Part shown: positions 52,377-63,556 of the stretch, piece by piece
Layout: each line of letters opens with the position of its first letter
Position numbering within the stretch: the first letter of the stretch is position 1
From: Mesostigma viride
Taxonomy: Eukaryota; Streptophyta; Mesostigmatophyceae; Mesostigmatales; Mesostigmataceae
Assembly (NCBI GenBank): GCA_009746045.1
Contig: RPFO01000667.1
Span: forward strand, 2,811,273-2,875,272
Direction: 5' to 3'
DNA length: 64,000 nt
Notes under the pieces: generated by a model
The model's input: the letters and a program-made list of their open reading frames with translations, nothing else
The model's database searches: none
What the model was told of the DNA's origin: nothing
Position numbers and translations under genes: made by a program

Positions 52377-54118
52377 ATGATGGCTAGCGGGGATGAAAAC
52401 GCTAGCGAGACGGGGGATTTACCGCGCGGATTTGCGAGTCGTGTGGAGGAAATCTATGTGAACCATGGCAGGAACGCCTCAGCTGTCGCCTATTTTATAG
52501 CGGCAGAACTCGGCTCTGAATACCCTAAAATATTGTTGCGTAGCTCGGAAAACAAGTTACGAAGTTTGGCAGAAAAGCTTCGGATCTTTGGGTTTGAAAT
52601 CAATGGGTATGACACTCGTGAGGAGCTGGCGCAAAATATTTCAGCCAAGGTGGCGAAAATGTTAGCACAAGGTACAACAGGCATTACAAACGATGAGGAA
52701 CCGAACGGGGACTCCTCAGAGGAGGACACTGATGTCGGGGAAGCTTTGGCAGGGGCCAAAGAGGAGCAGGCGCAGGGATTTCGCCCCCCAGGTGCTAGCA
52801 CAGTTGCTGGCGCACCAGGTGCCGTTTTTCCCGCCGTTTTTGGTCATATGGCGCCTGTCGTCGGAGGGGATGGCAGGAAACAGCTTGCAAATGCAGGGAG
52901 GAGCTTGGCAAACGCGGCTGGCGCTAGTTTTGGGGGAGGCGAGGGGGTGTCTGCAGTGCCACGCTCAGGCACTTTAAAAGCGGGCGCGCGCGGGGGAGGC
53001 AAGGAGGAGAAAGCAGGTCTCCCGCGCAGTGCCAAGGGGGACGGGGCGGCCGGAATGGGACTGAGCCCCGAAATGATGGCGCAGATGAATGCCCTCATGG
53101 GGGGCTTCCAACAGCTGGGGATTGGCGGCGCCCAGGGGTTGGGAGCCGCAGTACGGGTGCCAGCACCCAGCGTGCAGGAAGGGGGCGCATGGGGGGGGCG
53201 GGGGCAGCAGGGCCCAGCCCTGCCGGGTGGACAAGCGGGCCCCATGGGTACCCGGGCACACCGACAGGCGTGGAAAGAACGCAGGGCCCAGCGTACGCTT
53301 ACCCAGGGCAGATGGGTGCAGCCTGGCCTCAGCCCTACCCACCAGCGGGTACCGCGTACGGTACCTGGGTGCCAGCGGCTGGAACCCCGTACCACATGGC
53401 GCTCGCAGCAGCCCAAGGTGGGCAGAGGAAACGGGAGAGCAAGCGGTCCAAGTGCCGGGAGTGCGGGCATCGGCACTGCCGGTGCACGTCCAGCGACAGC
53501 ACGAGCAGCGACTCGGAGGGGAGCGGGCGAGGGCGCGCGGGTGGCCGGGGCACAGGTGGGAGGTTGACCGACCTGCCAGTTACCCGCGGGGTCAACCTGC
53601 TCGAGTACCTGCCGGCGGGGCGGGCTCTCAGCGTGGTGTGGGACGTGGAAGACCACAAGTACCACCAGCGCACGGCCCCCAAGCACATGGAGACCGCCAT
53701 ACAGGGCCACAACGGCAACATGGTGGCCTGGCTGAACGTGCAAAGGGCCCCCGTGCTGCGCCAGCAGAAGGAGGGGACGGGACTTGGGTGGGCATCCAAG
53801 GAGAGGATGGAGCTGGCCCAGAACCTGTGCCACGTCTGGGATACGCTCAACAAGGAGCTCAGTCCCAACGTGTGCAGCGAGCTGGCGGGCGTGGAGTACC
53901 TGGCGCTCTGCGTGGAGGCTCTCCTGCTGGTGGAGACCAGCGGGTCTTGGAACGCGTCCGGGTACATGCTGCCCTACCGGCCGGCAGGGGGTGTCCGCAC
54001 GCGGGCGGCTCGACGAGCGCTGCGGGCACACAAGAAGGAGCGCGATGCGTTGGCGTCGGCGCGAGGAAAGGAGGACAAGGCGGAGGGAGGAGTGGCGGGC
54101 TCTTCCCAGAAGAAGTGA
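52377..54118 (+). pseudogene. Gag of YR-e, one frameshift
   Basis: Starts MMASGDENASETGDLPRG. The conserved N-terminal domain runs about 95 residues, then an acidic linker, a Gly-rich middle, a basic/Cys-His cluster (KCRECGHRHCRC, about 53449-53484), a Ser/Asp stretch, and a C-terminal folded region (HVWDTLNKELSPNVCSELAGV) ending in Lys-Lys at 54118. The register changes in a G8 run at about 53191-53199; the first register continues uselessly to 53567. The product would be the particle and RNA-binding protein. Pol starts in the -1 frame over the stop. Confidence 0.78.
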
Positions 54119-57100
54119 GAGGGCGAGGTGTATTCCCCCTCCCAGAGGTGGCCATCAAGCCCCTCGACCGCGCGCGCCTACGGTCCCGACGTAGGTATCA
54201 GCGGGCCATGCGGCGGCGGGCCCTGCTCCTGCGCAGCGCGCGAATCGTGGATGGCCTCAACTGGTTGTGGAGGGGAGCACAGGAACCGCCTGAAACGGGT
54301 CCTGTCGGTGGCATGCGGATGGCTTTGCCCGCACCTGTTGCCCAGGAGCCCGCGGGTTGCGGTACCAGCGGGGTGTCCTTAGTGACCCCCTGCACTGCGG
54401 CCCAGCAGGCGGCCCTACAAGGGCTGGAGATTGCCGCCCAGGTCCATGAGCGCCGGCTGAGAGCCGTAGCGGCAGAGGACCTGGTGCATGACGTTGAGTC
54501 TGGGCCCTATGGGCCCGACGGGCAATATGAAATAATTGCCCCGGAGAGACTTGCGCTGCCCGCGGGCGGAGTGGCGGGCAGCGTGCCGCTGATGGACTGC
54601 CTCCCCCCCAGTGGAGGGAGGTATATGGCAATATAAAAAATATTTTGAGGGAAGAGGCAGCGCAGCCAGGGCGTCGACGGCGAGTAACGCATGGCTGTGC
54701 GAGCGACACGGAGTACGCGCGCCTGAGCGTGCGGCTGGCGGAGACCGGGATGACAGAGTATAGCGAGGAGGAACCACCGGTCACCAACGGCCTGTTCGGC
54801 GTGCCCAAGCGCGATCCAGGGGTGGTGGACCCGTCAGCCCAGCGCCAGCGACTCATCTGCAACATGGTGCAGAGCAACGACAAGTTCCTCACCCCTGGCA
54901 GCTGTTACCTGCCAGATGTGGGGGCGGTGGCCGAGATGGCCGGGGGCGCGCCCAGCTACTCGAGTAAAACGGACCTGGAGACGTACTACTACCGCTTCTC
55001 TGTGCCAACGGAGTGGCGGAAGTGGTTCGCGCTGCCCCCAGTCTGGTCAGACGAGGTCGGCCAACCAGGGGAGCGCCGCCGGCTCTATCCCAGGTTCCGT
55101 GTTCTGGTGATGGGGTGGTCCCACTCGGTCCTGTTGGCGCAGGTGGCGCACATGCAGACCCTGTTCGGGCCGGGGAAGCTGAACCCCGGGCTGAGTGTGA
55201 GCGTCCCGATGCATCAGCTCGGGGTGCGCACAGTGCGTGAGGGAGGACGGGAGTGGATGGAGTTGGTGGGGGCCGCCGAGCTTGACTGGCAGCTGCTGCC
55301 CGAGGACCCTCCTCGGCCGGCGCAGTTGGTCATGATCGACGACCTGGGCACCACACACGCGCGCAGCGCAGCGGAGGCGAACGCGCTGCTGGACCGCGCA
55401 TGCACTGAGTGCTACGCGCCAGCTGGCCTGGTGGTGAATGAGAAAAAGGTCGAGCGGGCGCGGGAGGGCCAAGCTGTGGAGATCCTGGGCATCGAGTTTC
55501 ACCAAGATGGGAGCTTGTGGCCGTCGGCGAAGCGACTAGCCCTCCTCGTCCATGACACTGAGGCGGTGCTGGCCCGGGGACGAGCAAGCTACCATGAGCT
55601 GGCCTCCCTACTGGGACGCTGGGTATGGATCCAACTGCTTCGCAGGAGTCTGCTAAGCATCTGGTTCCATGCCTACAGGATGCTCCACCAAGTGCTGGCC
55701 CTCCGCAAGGGAGGACGCTTCCAACTCTGGGCAAGTGTGCGCCGGGAGCTCTGGGCGGCTGTCTGCCTGGCTCCCCTGGTGCATGCGCAGCGCAACCAGC
55801 CGCTGGACACCACCGTCGTGGCCAGTGACGCGTCGAGCCGGGGCTCCGGTGTGGTGTACGCCCGTCTGGCAGAGGCAGACGTGAAAGCTTTGTCCAACTG
55901 CCGTGAGATGAAGGGGTGGAAGACTCTGTGTGTCGGGTCGGAAGAGGTCGGTGTGGAGCGAACGGGGGAGAGGGAACATCGGGCGGTGGCGACCGCCCGC
56001 TGGCGTGTGGCGGTGAAACACCGGTGGAGGGACGCGGGTGCGCACATCAATGAGAAAGAGGCGCGCGCAGCCGTGCAGAGCCTGGAGTGGGGGCTGCGCA
56101 CGCGGGCCCGGTGGGGGCGACGGCACGTACGGCTGGTGGATAGCTCCGCCGTTCTGGGCGCACTGGTGAAGGGGCGGTCATCATCTTACCGCCTCAACAC
56201 GTGGTGCCGCCGCGCTGCCGCCCTGGGCTGTGCCAGCAACACCAGGTACCACTGGGTGTACATCCGCTCGGAGCGAAACCCCGCTGACGCGCCCAGCCGG
56301 GGCCGGTGGGTGCGGGACCTTACCGCCGATGGCGATGTGGAGAGTAACCCGGGGCCGGGAGGGCGGCAGGAGCTACTGGAGAGCACCGTGCTGCCCGCGA
56401 CCCTGCGCAGCTACCATCGCGCAGTGATCGCGTACCTTCTTTGGGCTGAGCCCTATGGTGCTGTACCGCCGGAGGAAGCGGAGAGCGTGTTCTGCGAGTG
56501 GCTCGTGTCTGTCTACGAGGATGGAGGGGGAGCAGGGCGTTCCATGTGCATGAGGGCGCTGTGTGGGCTGCAACTGTACTACCCCAGCCAAGTGCAGGGG
56601 TGGCGCGAGGCCCGCCGACTCCTGTACGGGTGGCAGCGACGCGTGCAAACCCATAGCCCCAATCCGGTGCCGTGGGAGCTGCTCTACCTGGTGGTGCAGA
56701 TCCTCCGCTGGCAGGGGGCGCCCATGGCAGCAGCCGTGTGCGTCATCACTTTCCAGCAATACCTGCGCATCGGGGAGGCCTTCAAGCTCCGAGTGGGGGA
56801 CGTGGCGCTGCGCGGCGACCGTCGCCTGGGGCAGCGAGGCCTGGGCGCGCTGCTTCTGCGGGATCCCAAGACAGCCAAGGGGGGTGCACAGGCGGTGGTG
56901 GTGCAGGACCCCCTCTCGCTGTACGTGCTCGAGCGCCTGTGCGCTGGGCGGGAGCCCGAGGAGCCCTTGTTTGGGAGCCTCAACTACAGCCAGTTCTCTC
57001 GTCGGTGGCACGCGGCGTGGGATGTTCTGGGCCTGCGGGGGATGTTTCCGCCCTACTCCATGCGACATGGTGGGGCAACGTACGACTACCTGCAGGGCGT

Positions 57101-57260
57101 TTCACTCCCAGACATCCAGAAGCGCGGGCGTTGGCGCCAGTTCAAGTCGGTGGACCACTATGTGGGCCTGCACCGTGCTCTAGCGGTGCAAGTGCCGCGG
57201 TGGGTGTGGTTGCTGGCTGAGGAGTTCCCCCCCGCTCAGTGGAGTTCACACTGGCAGTAG
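54106..57260 (+). CDS. Pol of YR-e: RT, RNase H, 2A motif, tyrosine recombinase (one frameshift)
   Basis: Begins EVRGRGVFPLP in the -1 frame relative to gag. A one-base slip in the C7 run at 54603-54609 moves it to the frame that stays open from 54645 to 57260. RT: PKRDPGVV, KTDLETYYYRF, LVMIDDLGTTH (catalytic Asp-Asp). RNase H: VVASDASSRGSG, NEKEARAAV, VRLVDSSAV, NPADAPSRG. 2A: DVESNPGP (56334-56357). Recombinase: LRIGEAFKLRVGDV, RDPKTAKG, YSMRHGGA, KRGRWRQ, VDHYVGL. Size and order match YR-b. After 2A skipping, the recombinase would be a separate ~300-residue protein starting with Pro. Confidence 0.9.
56319..56357 (+). other. 2A ribosome-skipping motif in YR-e
   Basis: Codes for the same 13 residues as YR-b 40378-40416 but differs at seven third-codon positions, all synonymous. 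It sits exactly between RNase H and recombinase. Confidence 0.88.
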
Positions 57261-57343
57261 CAAGTGTGGGGATGCGCCTGCCCCGGTCTAGGCCGGGGGG
57301 GCGCAGTATAAAACGATGCAGCTCCGTTGGAGGAGTCGGCAGG

Positions 57344-57545
57344 GCGCACTCCAGCGGACACGCTGGGGCCCTGCTGGTTTTGGGCGTCACGCCATCATCC
57401 TGATTTCCGGTTTGGCTCAACTTTGACCGTATCCTGCCTTGGACAGAGCCGGCGGGGCGCACTCTAGTGGATACACTAGGGCTCTGCGGGTACCTGCGTT
57501 GACTGGTGCAGGGGAGGCGCACTCTAGCAGCCACGCTAGGGCTTC
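57344..57545 (+). other. Three covarying hairpins upstream of B1 in YR-e
   Basis: GGGCGCACT followed by CCAGCG-GACA-CGCTGG (57351-57366), CTAGTG-GATA-CACTAG (57464-57479) and CTAGC-AGCCAC-GCTAG (57524-57539), each followed by GGGC. The paired bases change together. Confidence 0.65.
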
Positions 57546-57596
57546 CCCCTCTACAACCACTCCAGATGCGGCCGGGGACGGCCAGGTTGGAGATGC

Positions 57597-57753
57597 GGGT
57601 GTTATATGGTGGCAGCCGCCTGGGACTTGCGCACAATTTGCCAGTCTCTCGGTCTACCAAGGCCTGCAAGCGGCTTAAGCATATAATTTTGCAATAAACA
57701 AGTTCTGGTGCCTTCTCAAACAAAGTGAACCTGAAAGCATGCACAGAGGATGG
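57597..57753 (+). repeat. B1 repeat of YR-e
   Basis: GGGTGTTATATGGTGGC ... GAGGATGG. 57597-57687 is repeated at 58275-58365 (B2). The last 66 bp have no B2 counterpart. Confidence 0.85.
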
Positions 57754-58226
57754 TTGATCTTACGATCTGGATACCCTGATTTGCGACTAAGGGGAGCGGA
57801 GTGCGAGTCGGTGCCGCTGCCTCATGGCTGATCTGCGAGAAATGCTCATGGAAAGGGTGAAAGTCCCTGCAAATGACCTCTGGACTGCTTCCAAGTACTT
57901 GGATGTAGTTCAAAGTACTTCATTGGTACTACAGGGTAGTACAATCTACTTCAAACTAGTTCAAACTAGCTCAGGCTAGTAAAGATTCGTTCAGGTGTAG
58001 CACAACCTGCCTAGGAGGTGGTATGACCACCTGGGTTGAAGTAGACAGTGACTAAACGTAGTACAATGTCGAAAGAATCAGTACAAGTGAGTTCTTTGTA
58101 GTACAACTGGTCAGTGGCACCTAGGCGCCGCGCCAGTACTGTACCGGACTTGCATTCGTCACCGTGCGCATGCAATGCAGCCAATTTATTGAGGAAGACA
58201 TGGCGGCGCATGCTTTATCAGTTTTC
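57754..58226 (+). repeat. A2 repeat of YR-e
   Basis: 473 bp, about 99% identical to A1. Confidence 0.9.
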
Positions 58227-58365
58227 CCCACCCACCCACCCTCTTTTGTTTGTTTGTTTGTTTGTTGTCTCTGGGGGTGTTATATGGTGGCAGCCGCCTG
58301 GGACTTGCGCACAATTTGCCAGTCTCTCGGTCTACCAAGGCCTGCAAGCGGCTTAAGCATATAAT
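58227..58365 (+). repeat. B2 repeat of YR-e (shortened)
   Basis: CCCACCCACCCACCC linker, a (GTTT)n stretch, then the B copy ending AAGCATATAAT. Gypsy-B coding resumes at 58366. Confidence 0.8.
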
Positions 58366-61300
58366 GCATCATGCAACATCTGAGCAGCAACCATACTGTG
58401 AGCTTCCTGGAAGGATGCTATCAGCTGGTGGATAGAGGTTAGGCGTCTTCTGAAGGGGCCTTCAGCATCCCTGTCAGGTAACTCCAGGTCAAATGGAGTC
58501 AAGGGGCACTGGCCATGGCAAATGACAAATGGAGACATTCGGTGAGGAGCCAGGGGTGAGTTGTTGATGGCAAACTCTACGAAGGGAAGTTTCTTGTCCC
58601 ATTCCTTGTTATCATGGGTACAATAGTGCTTCTGGCATTCCCGTACAATGCGGTTCAGCCTCTCCACAGCCCCCGTGCTGGCACACCTGTATGCTACTCC
58701 AAAGGCCAACTTAGTGTCCAGGATGTCAAAGAAGGACTTCCAAAACCCAGACATCCACAAGGGATCCTGGTCAGTGATGATTACGCGTGGCATGCCATGC
58801 AGTCTGTACACCTCCTTCATGAACAACTCTACACACTGGGCAGCTGTGAGATGGGCATTGCAGGGGATGAGGTGGCACATTCTAGACAGCCTGTCCATCA
58901 CCACTAGTATCCTGTCATTGCCAGCATCAGAAACAGGCAAGCCACAAATGAAGTCCATGGTCACACTGATCCAGGGTCGAAGGGGAATAGGCATGGCCAT
59001 AGGAAAGATAGGCACTGCCTGAGTCCTAACCTTATTCCTTTGGCATGAGTCACAGGAAGCCACATAGGCTTTGATATCACGAAACATGCCAGGCCACCAA
59101 AACCTCTCTTGTACTTCATGGAGGAGCTTAGCATACCCAGGATGACATGCAGTCACGTCGTCATGGAAGCAATGCAACACAGTGGGAATGGCCATTTCTG
59201 GCACATAGACCTTCCTGGTTACTACATGATCTGCATCCTGGGTGTGGACATACAGGACTCCCTCCCAGTACTCCACAGGTCTGTTACCAAAGCTTCCTTC
59301 CTGAATGGCCTTAGTGGCCAGGTCCTCAGTTTTAGTGAAGGCCTTAATCACGTCCAGCAGGGCTATACTCATAGGGTTAGGCAGGACTAGCTGTTTGCCA
59401 GGTCCTAAAGGCTGCAGCTGCAGCACCTCACCCTCCTGCAGGTGACTAGTGACTAGATGCTTGGATGACAGAACATCAGCCACAGGTGTACGTGACTTCC
59501 CCTTGATCTCAGCTGCCAATCCTCTAGACTTGGTCAGCATCCCTGGCTCCAGTATCCACTTCCTGGGCCGTCCCTTCCCCCTCCTAGGATTCTCTGTGCT
59601 TGGTTGTGTAGTGAGAGTGGGCTGGCTACTAGCAGAACCCTCCCTAAGACTGCTCTGCAGTGACTGACCCCCACCCTGGACGCCTGTCGACCCTGGGACA
59701 GAGCCCTGGTCAATGAGCATCTCGTGACTAAAGCTAGCCTCTACAGGGGGTGGGCTCAGCTTGGAGGTTTGCTGGTTAGCTGCCTGTGCCCTGGTGACAG
59801 CACCACACTCTACTACAGAAACCATGGCAGCACAAATATCCAGATCCTCGTGAAATGCTCCCATCAGATCCCTTCTTCTAGAGAGGGCGTCTGGCACCAC
59901 ATTCTGTGATCCTGGGACATACTGCACAGAGAAAGGATAGAATCCCCCTAGGTACTCCATCCACCCAGCCATCCTCTTACTCATCCTACTCTGTTCTAGC
60001 ACGTGCACCAAGGGCCTGTGGTCAGTCATCAGGGTGATAGACTCTTGCCCTAGCCCATCTGTAGCACTGCTAGCCACAGAAAACTGAGCTCCCTTCAACA
60101 GATGCTCCCACTTGTGACATGCTACCACTAAACCCAGCAACTCCTGCTCGTGTACAGGGTAGTTACGTTCAGCTGAGCTCATGGTTTTAGACATGTACTC
60201 CACTGGCTGTGGTCCATAGCCATGGTCTTGCATCAGCACAGCACCTATGGCGCCTTGAGAGGCATCTGACCTAACCTGATAAGGTAGATCTGGATTGGGA
60301 CCCACTAGCACAGGGGTGGATGTGAGCTTCTGCTTCAACAGGTCAAAGGCCTGCTGACACCTATCTGTCCACTCAAACTGAACATCCTTCTTGATTAACT
60401 CAAGCAAGGGGGTGGAGATGGCAGCCATGTCAGGGATAAAACGCCTGTACCACCCCACCATGCCCAGGAAGGACTTGACATCATGTGCAGACTGCAACAC
60501 AGGCCACTCAAGGATGGCAGCAATCTTAGCATTGTCAGGTGTCATACCCAAGGAACTCAACTTGTACCCTAGGAACCCCACTTCATGCCCCCACTCCACC
60601 TTAGACCTCTTGACAGACAAGTGGTAGTGCTGGATGACCTTCAGGACCTCCTCCACGTTCTCCAGATGCTCCTTGAACGTCTTTGAGTGCACCAGGATGT
60701 CGTCCATGTAGGCCACCACGCAGGTCCTGAACACGGGTCTTGCAGGGTCACACAGGTGGGCAATGTCTTTGAACCTGGGATTCCTGAGATCAGGGGAGAT
60801 CTGAGGCAGAGAGTTCCCTGTCAGATGGCCAAAGATAGCATTCACAAACATCTGCATAGTAGCTGGGCTGTTGGAGGCCCCCATGGGCATCACAGTCCAC
60901 TGGAACTGACCCCAGGGTGTGGAGAATGCAGTTTTTGGAATGTCCTCAGTAGCTATCCTGATCTGCCAGAACGCGTGTCTAAGGTCAAACTTGGTGAAGT
61001 AAGATGATCCAGCTGTCCTCTCTAGCAGCTCATCAATCCGTGGCAAGGGATACTTGGACTTCACTGTGACCTTGTTCAGGCCTCTCAGATCAATGCACAA
61101 CCGCCATCCACCATCATGCTTGGGGACAAGCAAACACCCAGAGCTGAAAGGACTATTGGCAGGAAGAATGAGTCCAGCTTCCAACAGGCCTGTCAAGATC
61201 ACCTTCAGCTCTGCCATCTCAGCTGGCCCCATCCTGTACATGGGAACAAAGGGAGGCCTGGCACCATCCACAAGCTTGATGACATGAGTGATTGGCCCTT

Positions 61301-62309
61301 CAGGAGGGTACTGTGGCATTTTGTCCTCAAAAATGGCAGCAAACCTGTCCAAAAGGGCATCATGCAGCTTCTGCTCCTCCTCTGTGACAGCTGGTACTGG
61401 GTTCACAGCATTCACCGTGTGGCCATGAGTCTCATCAGAGGGTGAGTTAGGAACCAGCTGTAAGAGAAAGACGTGTTCCACTGGGTAAGTAGCCAGGTAA
61501 GACAAGGTGTGATTGGCAGACCATACGTGCTTAAGTAATGCAGCACGTTTCTCTTCCAGTGAAGGCACCTTGACGTCCTCCTTGGCACCTGCAACCCCTC
61601 TCCCATCATTGACAGCCTCATTAGTAGAACAGCACTCTGTGACTGGTCTTTCTCCCCCCTTAATCACTGTGGTGGCGTCCCACACTGACCCATCCTGAAA
61701 CTGCACCACCTTCTCAGACCACAAGATGGCAGGATTAGCAGACTCCAACCATGGCATCCCCAGAATCACATCAGCAGCAGTGAGTGGAATGACATCTGCT
61801 GTGACAGACAAGGTTTGACGTGAGCACACTTGAAAAAGCAGTTGCACGTAGCCAGGTGAGTTACTCTGCCTACCATCAGAATATTGGACCTTAACAGGCA
61901 CAGGGTGGGGGAGCACTGGTAGATGCAGCTCCTGCACCAAGGAAGTGGAAATGTAGTTACTTCCTGCACCTGAGTCAATCATGAAGAGACATAAAGGCTG
62001 AGCCAAAGGGACTGGCACGTTCAACAGCCTAGCCTGGAACTTCAAGAGTTGACTGGGAATAGGAGGGCCCAATGGGGTGGTGGAATCAGAGGCAACAAGT
62101 TGTTCACAGGACGGACATGCACAGCAGGCAAACCAGTTAACTCCACCGCTGGACGTAGTCCTGGGGGCTCCACTAGTTTTTTGGCAGCTCAGGAGGATGA
62201 TCTGAGACGAGCTCCCCACTGAAGGCTGCACCTGCTGATCCTCTATGCCGTCTGCCTCCCCTTCTCCCTCCTCCTCCTCTGCTAGGAGGTGCCACAGGGC
62301 GTTGACCAT
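58366..62309 (-). CDS. pol: Pol of Gypsy-B: protease, RT, RNase H, integrase core
   Basis: About 1,315 residues in one open frame. Retropepsin MIDSGAGSNYI (Asp near residue 112) with VILGMPWL near 181. RT from about residue 370: LPANSPFSSGCLLVPK, FDLRHAFWQIRI, catalytic Y-M-D-D (60699-60710). RNase H: VRSDASQGAIG, HEQELLGLVV, MTDHRPL, VPDALSRR. Integrase HHCC module (HPGYAKLLHEV .. CDSCQ) and DDE core (VTMDFICGL, ITDQDPLW, AVERLNRIV). It is cut after L-H-D-A by YR-e and continues at 51813-51252. The stop seen at 58353 is an artefact of the insertion. Confidence 0.92.
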
Positions 62310-63556
62310 CCGACGCCTGTCTTGCCTGTTGAACCCTTGGGCTGGAATGGTCCCTTGCCCGAAGCCTGGAAGTTGGGTCTAAACCCAGGCTGTGCCCTGT
62401 GGTCGCTCTGGCTCACCCCAGGAGGGAAGGTGGATGGTCTGGTGAATGGAAGAACCCCCTGAGGACCCTTGGTGTCGCTGGGAACTGGTCTCGCTTGGGG
62501 CAATCCCGTGCAAAGTGTCCCAGCTGGCCACACGTGAAACAGGCTCCTTTGGACTGCTCCATGGCACTGAGCTCCTCCATCACAGCGTTCAGCTGGTTCA
62601 GGGGCTTCTTAACAGCAGGCGCCTGGTTGCCTGCAGCAGGCTCCCACTTGAGGGAAAAGTCAGGGACACGGCACAGCGTGAGGGCATAAGACAGCACAGT
62701 ATCCCACTTCCACTCGACATAGTCGAAAGGGGAGAAATGCTTGTCAATATCCACCCTGACTTGAGGGGAAGCCCATGCAGAAACCTGTGAAGAGCTTCAG
62801 AATCAGAGCACTGGGGGATTTTGGCCCTCAGGTTGGTAAACGTCTCTACGTATTGTGGTAGTGTCAGGCCGGACTGAGTACAGTTGGCCAACGCGTCCCG
62901 GTCCAGACGGAGCTGGTCCTGGGGAAGGAGAAAACGTCGAAATGAAAGCATGAGAGATGGCAAATCCTTGCAAGTATTACCTGCCGAGGATCGTAAAAAC
63001 TCATCAAACCTGTCGGCTGCACTGTCGCTCATTCGCTGTCGAACCATCTTCTTCTGGATGTCCAGGGAAAGTCGTTCTTCCGCTCGTTTGCCGTAGTTAG
63101 CAAAGTGGATAGCGAACACATCCTGGAATCGAGTAGAGAAATGATCGAAACTGCGGTGGGTTAGATTGGTGAGCGACAGCTTGTCTACGGATTCGATTTT
63201 TGGAAATGGCGGGGCGGAACCTTGATGCGGTGGTATAGTGACGGTCACGGGGACGTCGCTGGCGGGGGTGGTGAAGGTGACCGAGGTCGTCTGCGCTGGA
63301 TCCTGCCTATCGCTATCCTGCGTCTCATTCCTCGTAGTAACTGCGGTACTATAGGTAAAACCCTTCCGTCACCCAACCGAGGAGCCTCTCTCCCCAATCC
63401 AGCAACCATGTCACGCATGGCCGCCTCCTCCTCCTCAATTCTCTGACGAAGTCTTCCCACATCCTGTTCCACCTCCTCCACCATCTTTCTATACATCGCT
63501 GCGTGTTGTTCATCGTGTAAATCTGATTTTAGCTGCTGAGAGGCGATCCGCTGCAA
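62282..63556 (-). pseudogene. gag: Gag of Gypsy-B, several frameshifts
   Basis: Pieces in order: 63556-63245, a strong coiled coil (MVEEVEQDVGRLRQRIEEEE); 63248-62760, a capsid-like region (SFDHFSTRFQDVFAIHF, FTNLRAKIPQCSDSEALHRFLHG); 62760-62500, with the CCHC knuckle CFTCGQLGHFARDC (about 62520-62561); and 62500-62282, a Pro/Gly-rich tail overlapping the pol start. Each step needs a one-base change of register. The pol frame differs from the last gag frame. The start is uncertain: an open frame at 63768-63529 (MSEVRRPSLSIG) may be the true N-terminus. Confidence 0.7.

Larger units (their letters stand above)
51814..58365 (+). mobile_element. YR-e: most complete tyrosine-recombinase retrotransposon (6.5 kb)
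   Basis: Layout: A1 (51814-52286), gag (52377-54118), pol (54106-57260), hairpin region (57344-57545), B1 (57597-57753), A2 (57754-58226), B2 (58227-58365). A1 and A2 differ at about five of 473 sites. This split-direct-repeat order is that of PAT/Kangaroo-type elements, which are thought to integrate as circles using a YR. No target duplication is visible, as expected for YR integration. B2 stops 66 bp short of the B1 end. It lies in the integrase of Gypsy-B. Confidence 0.9.
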
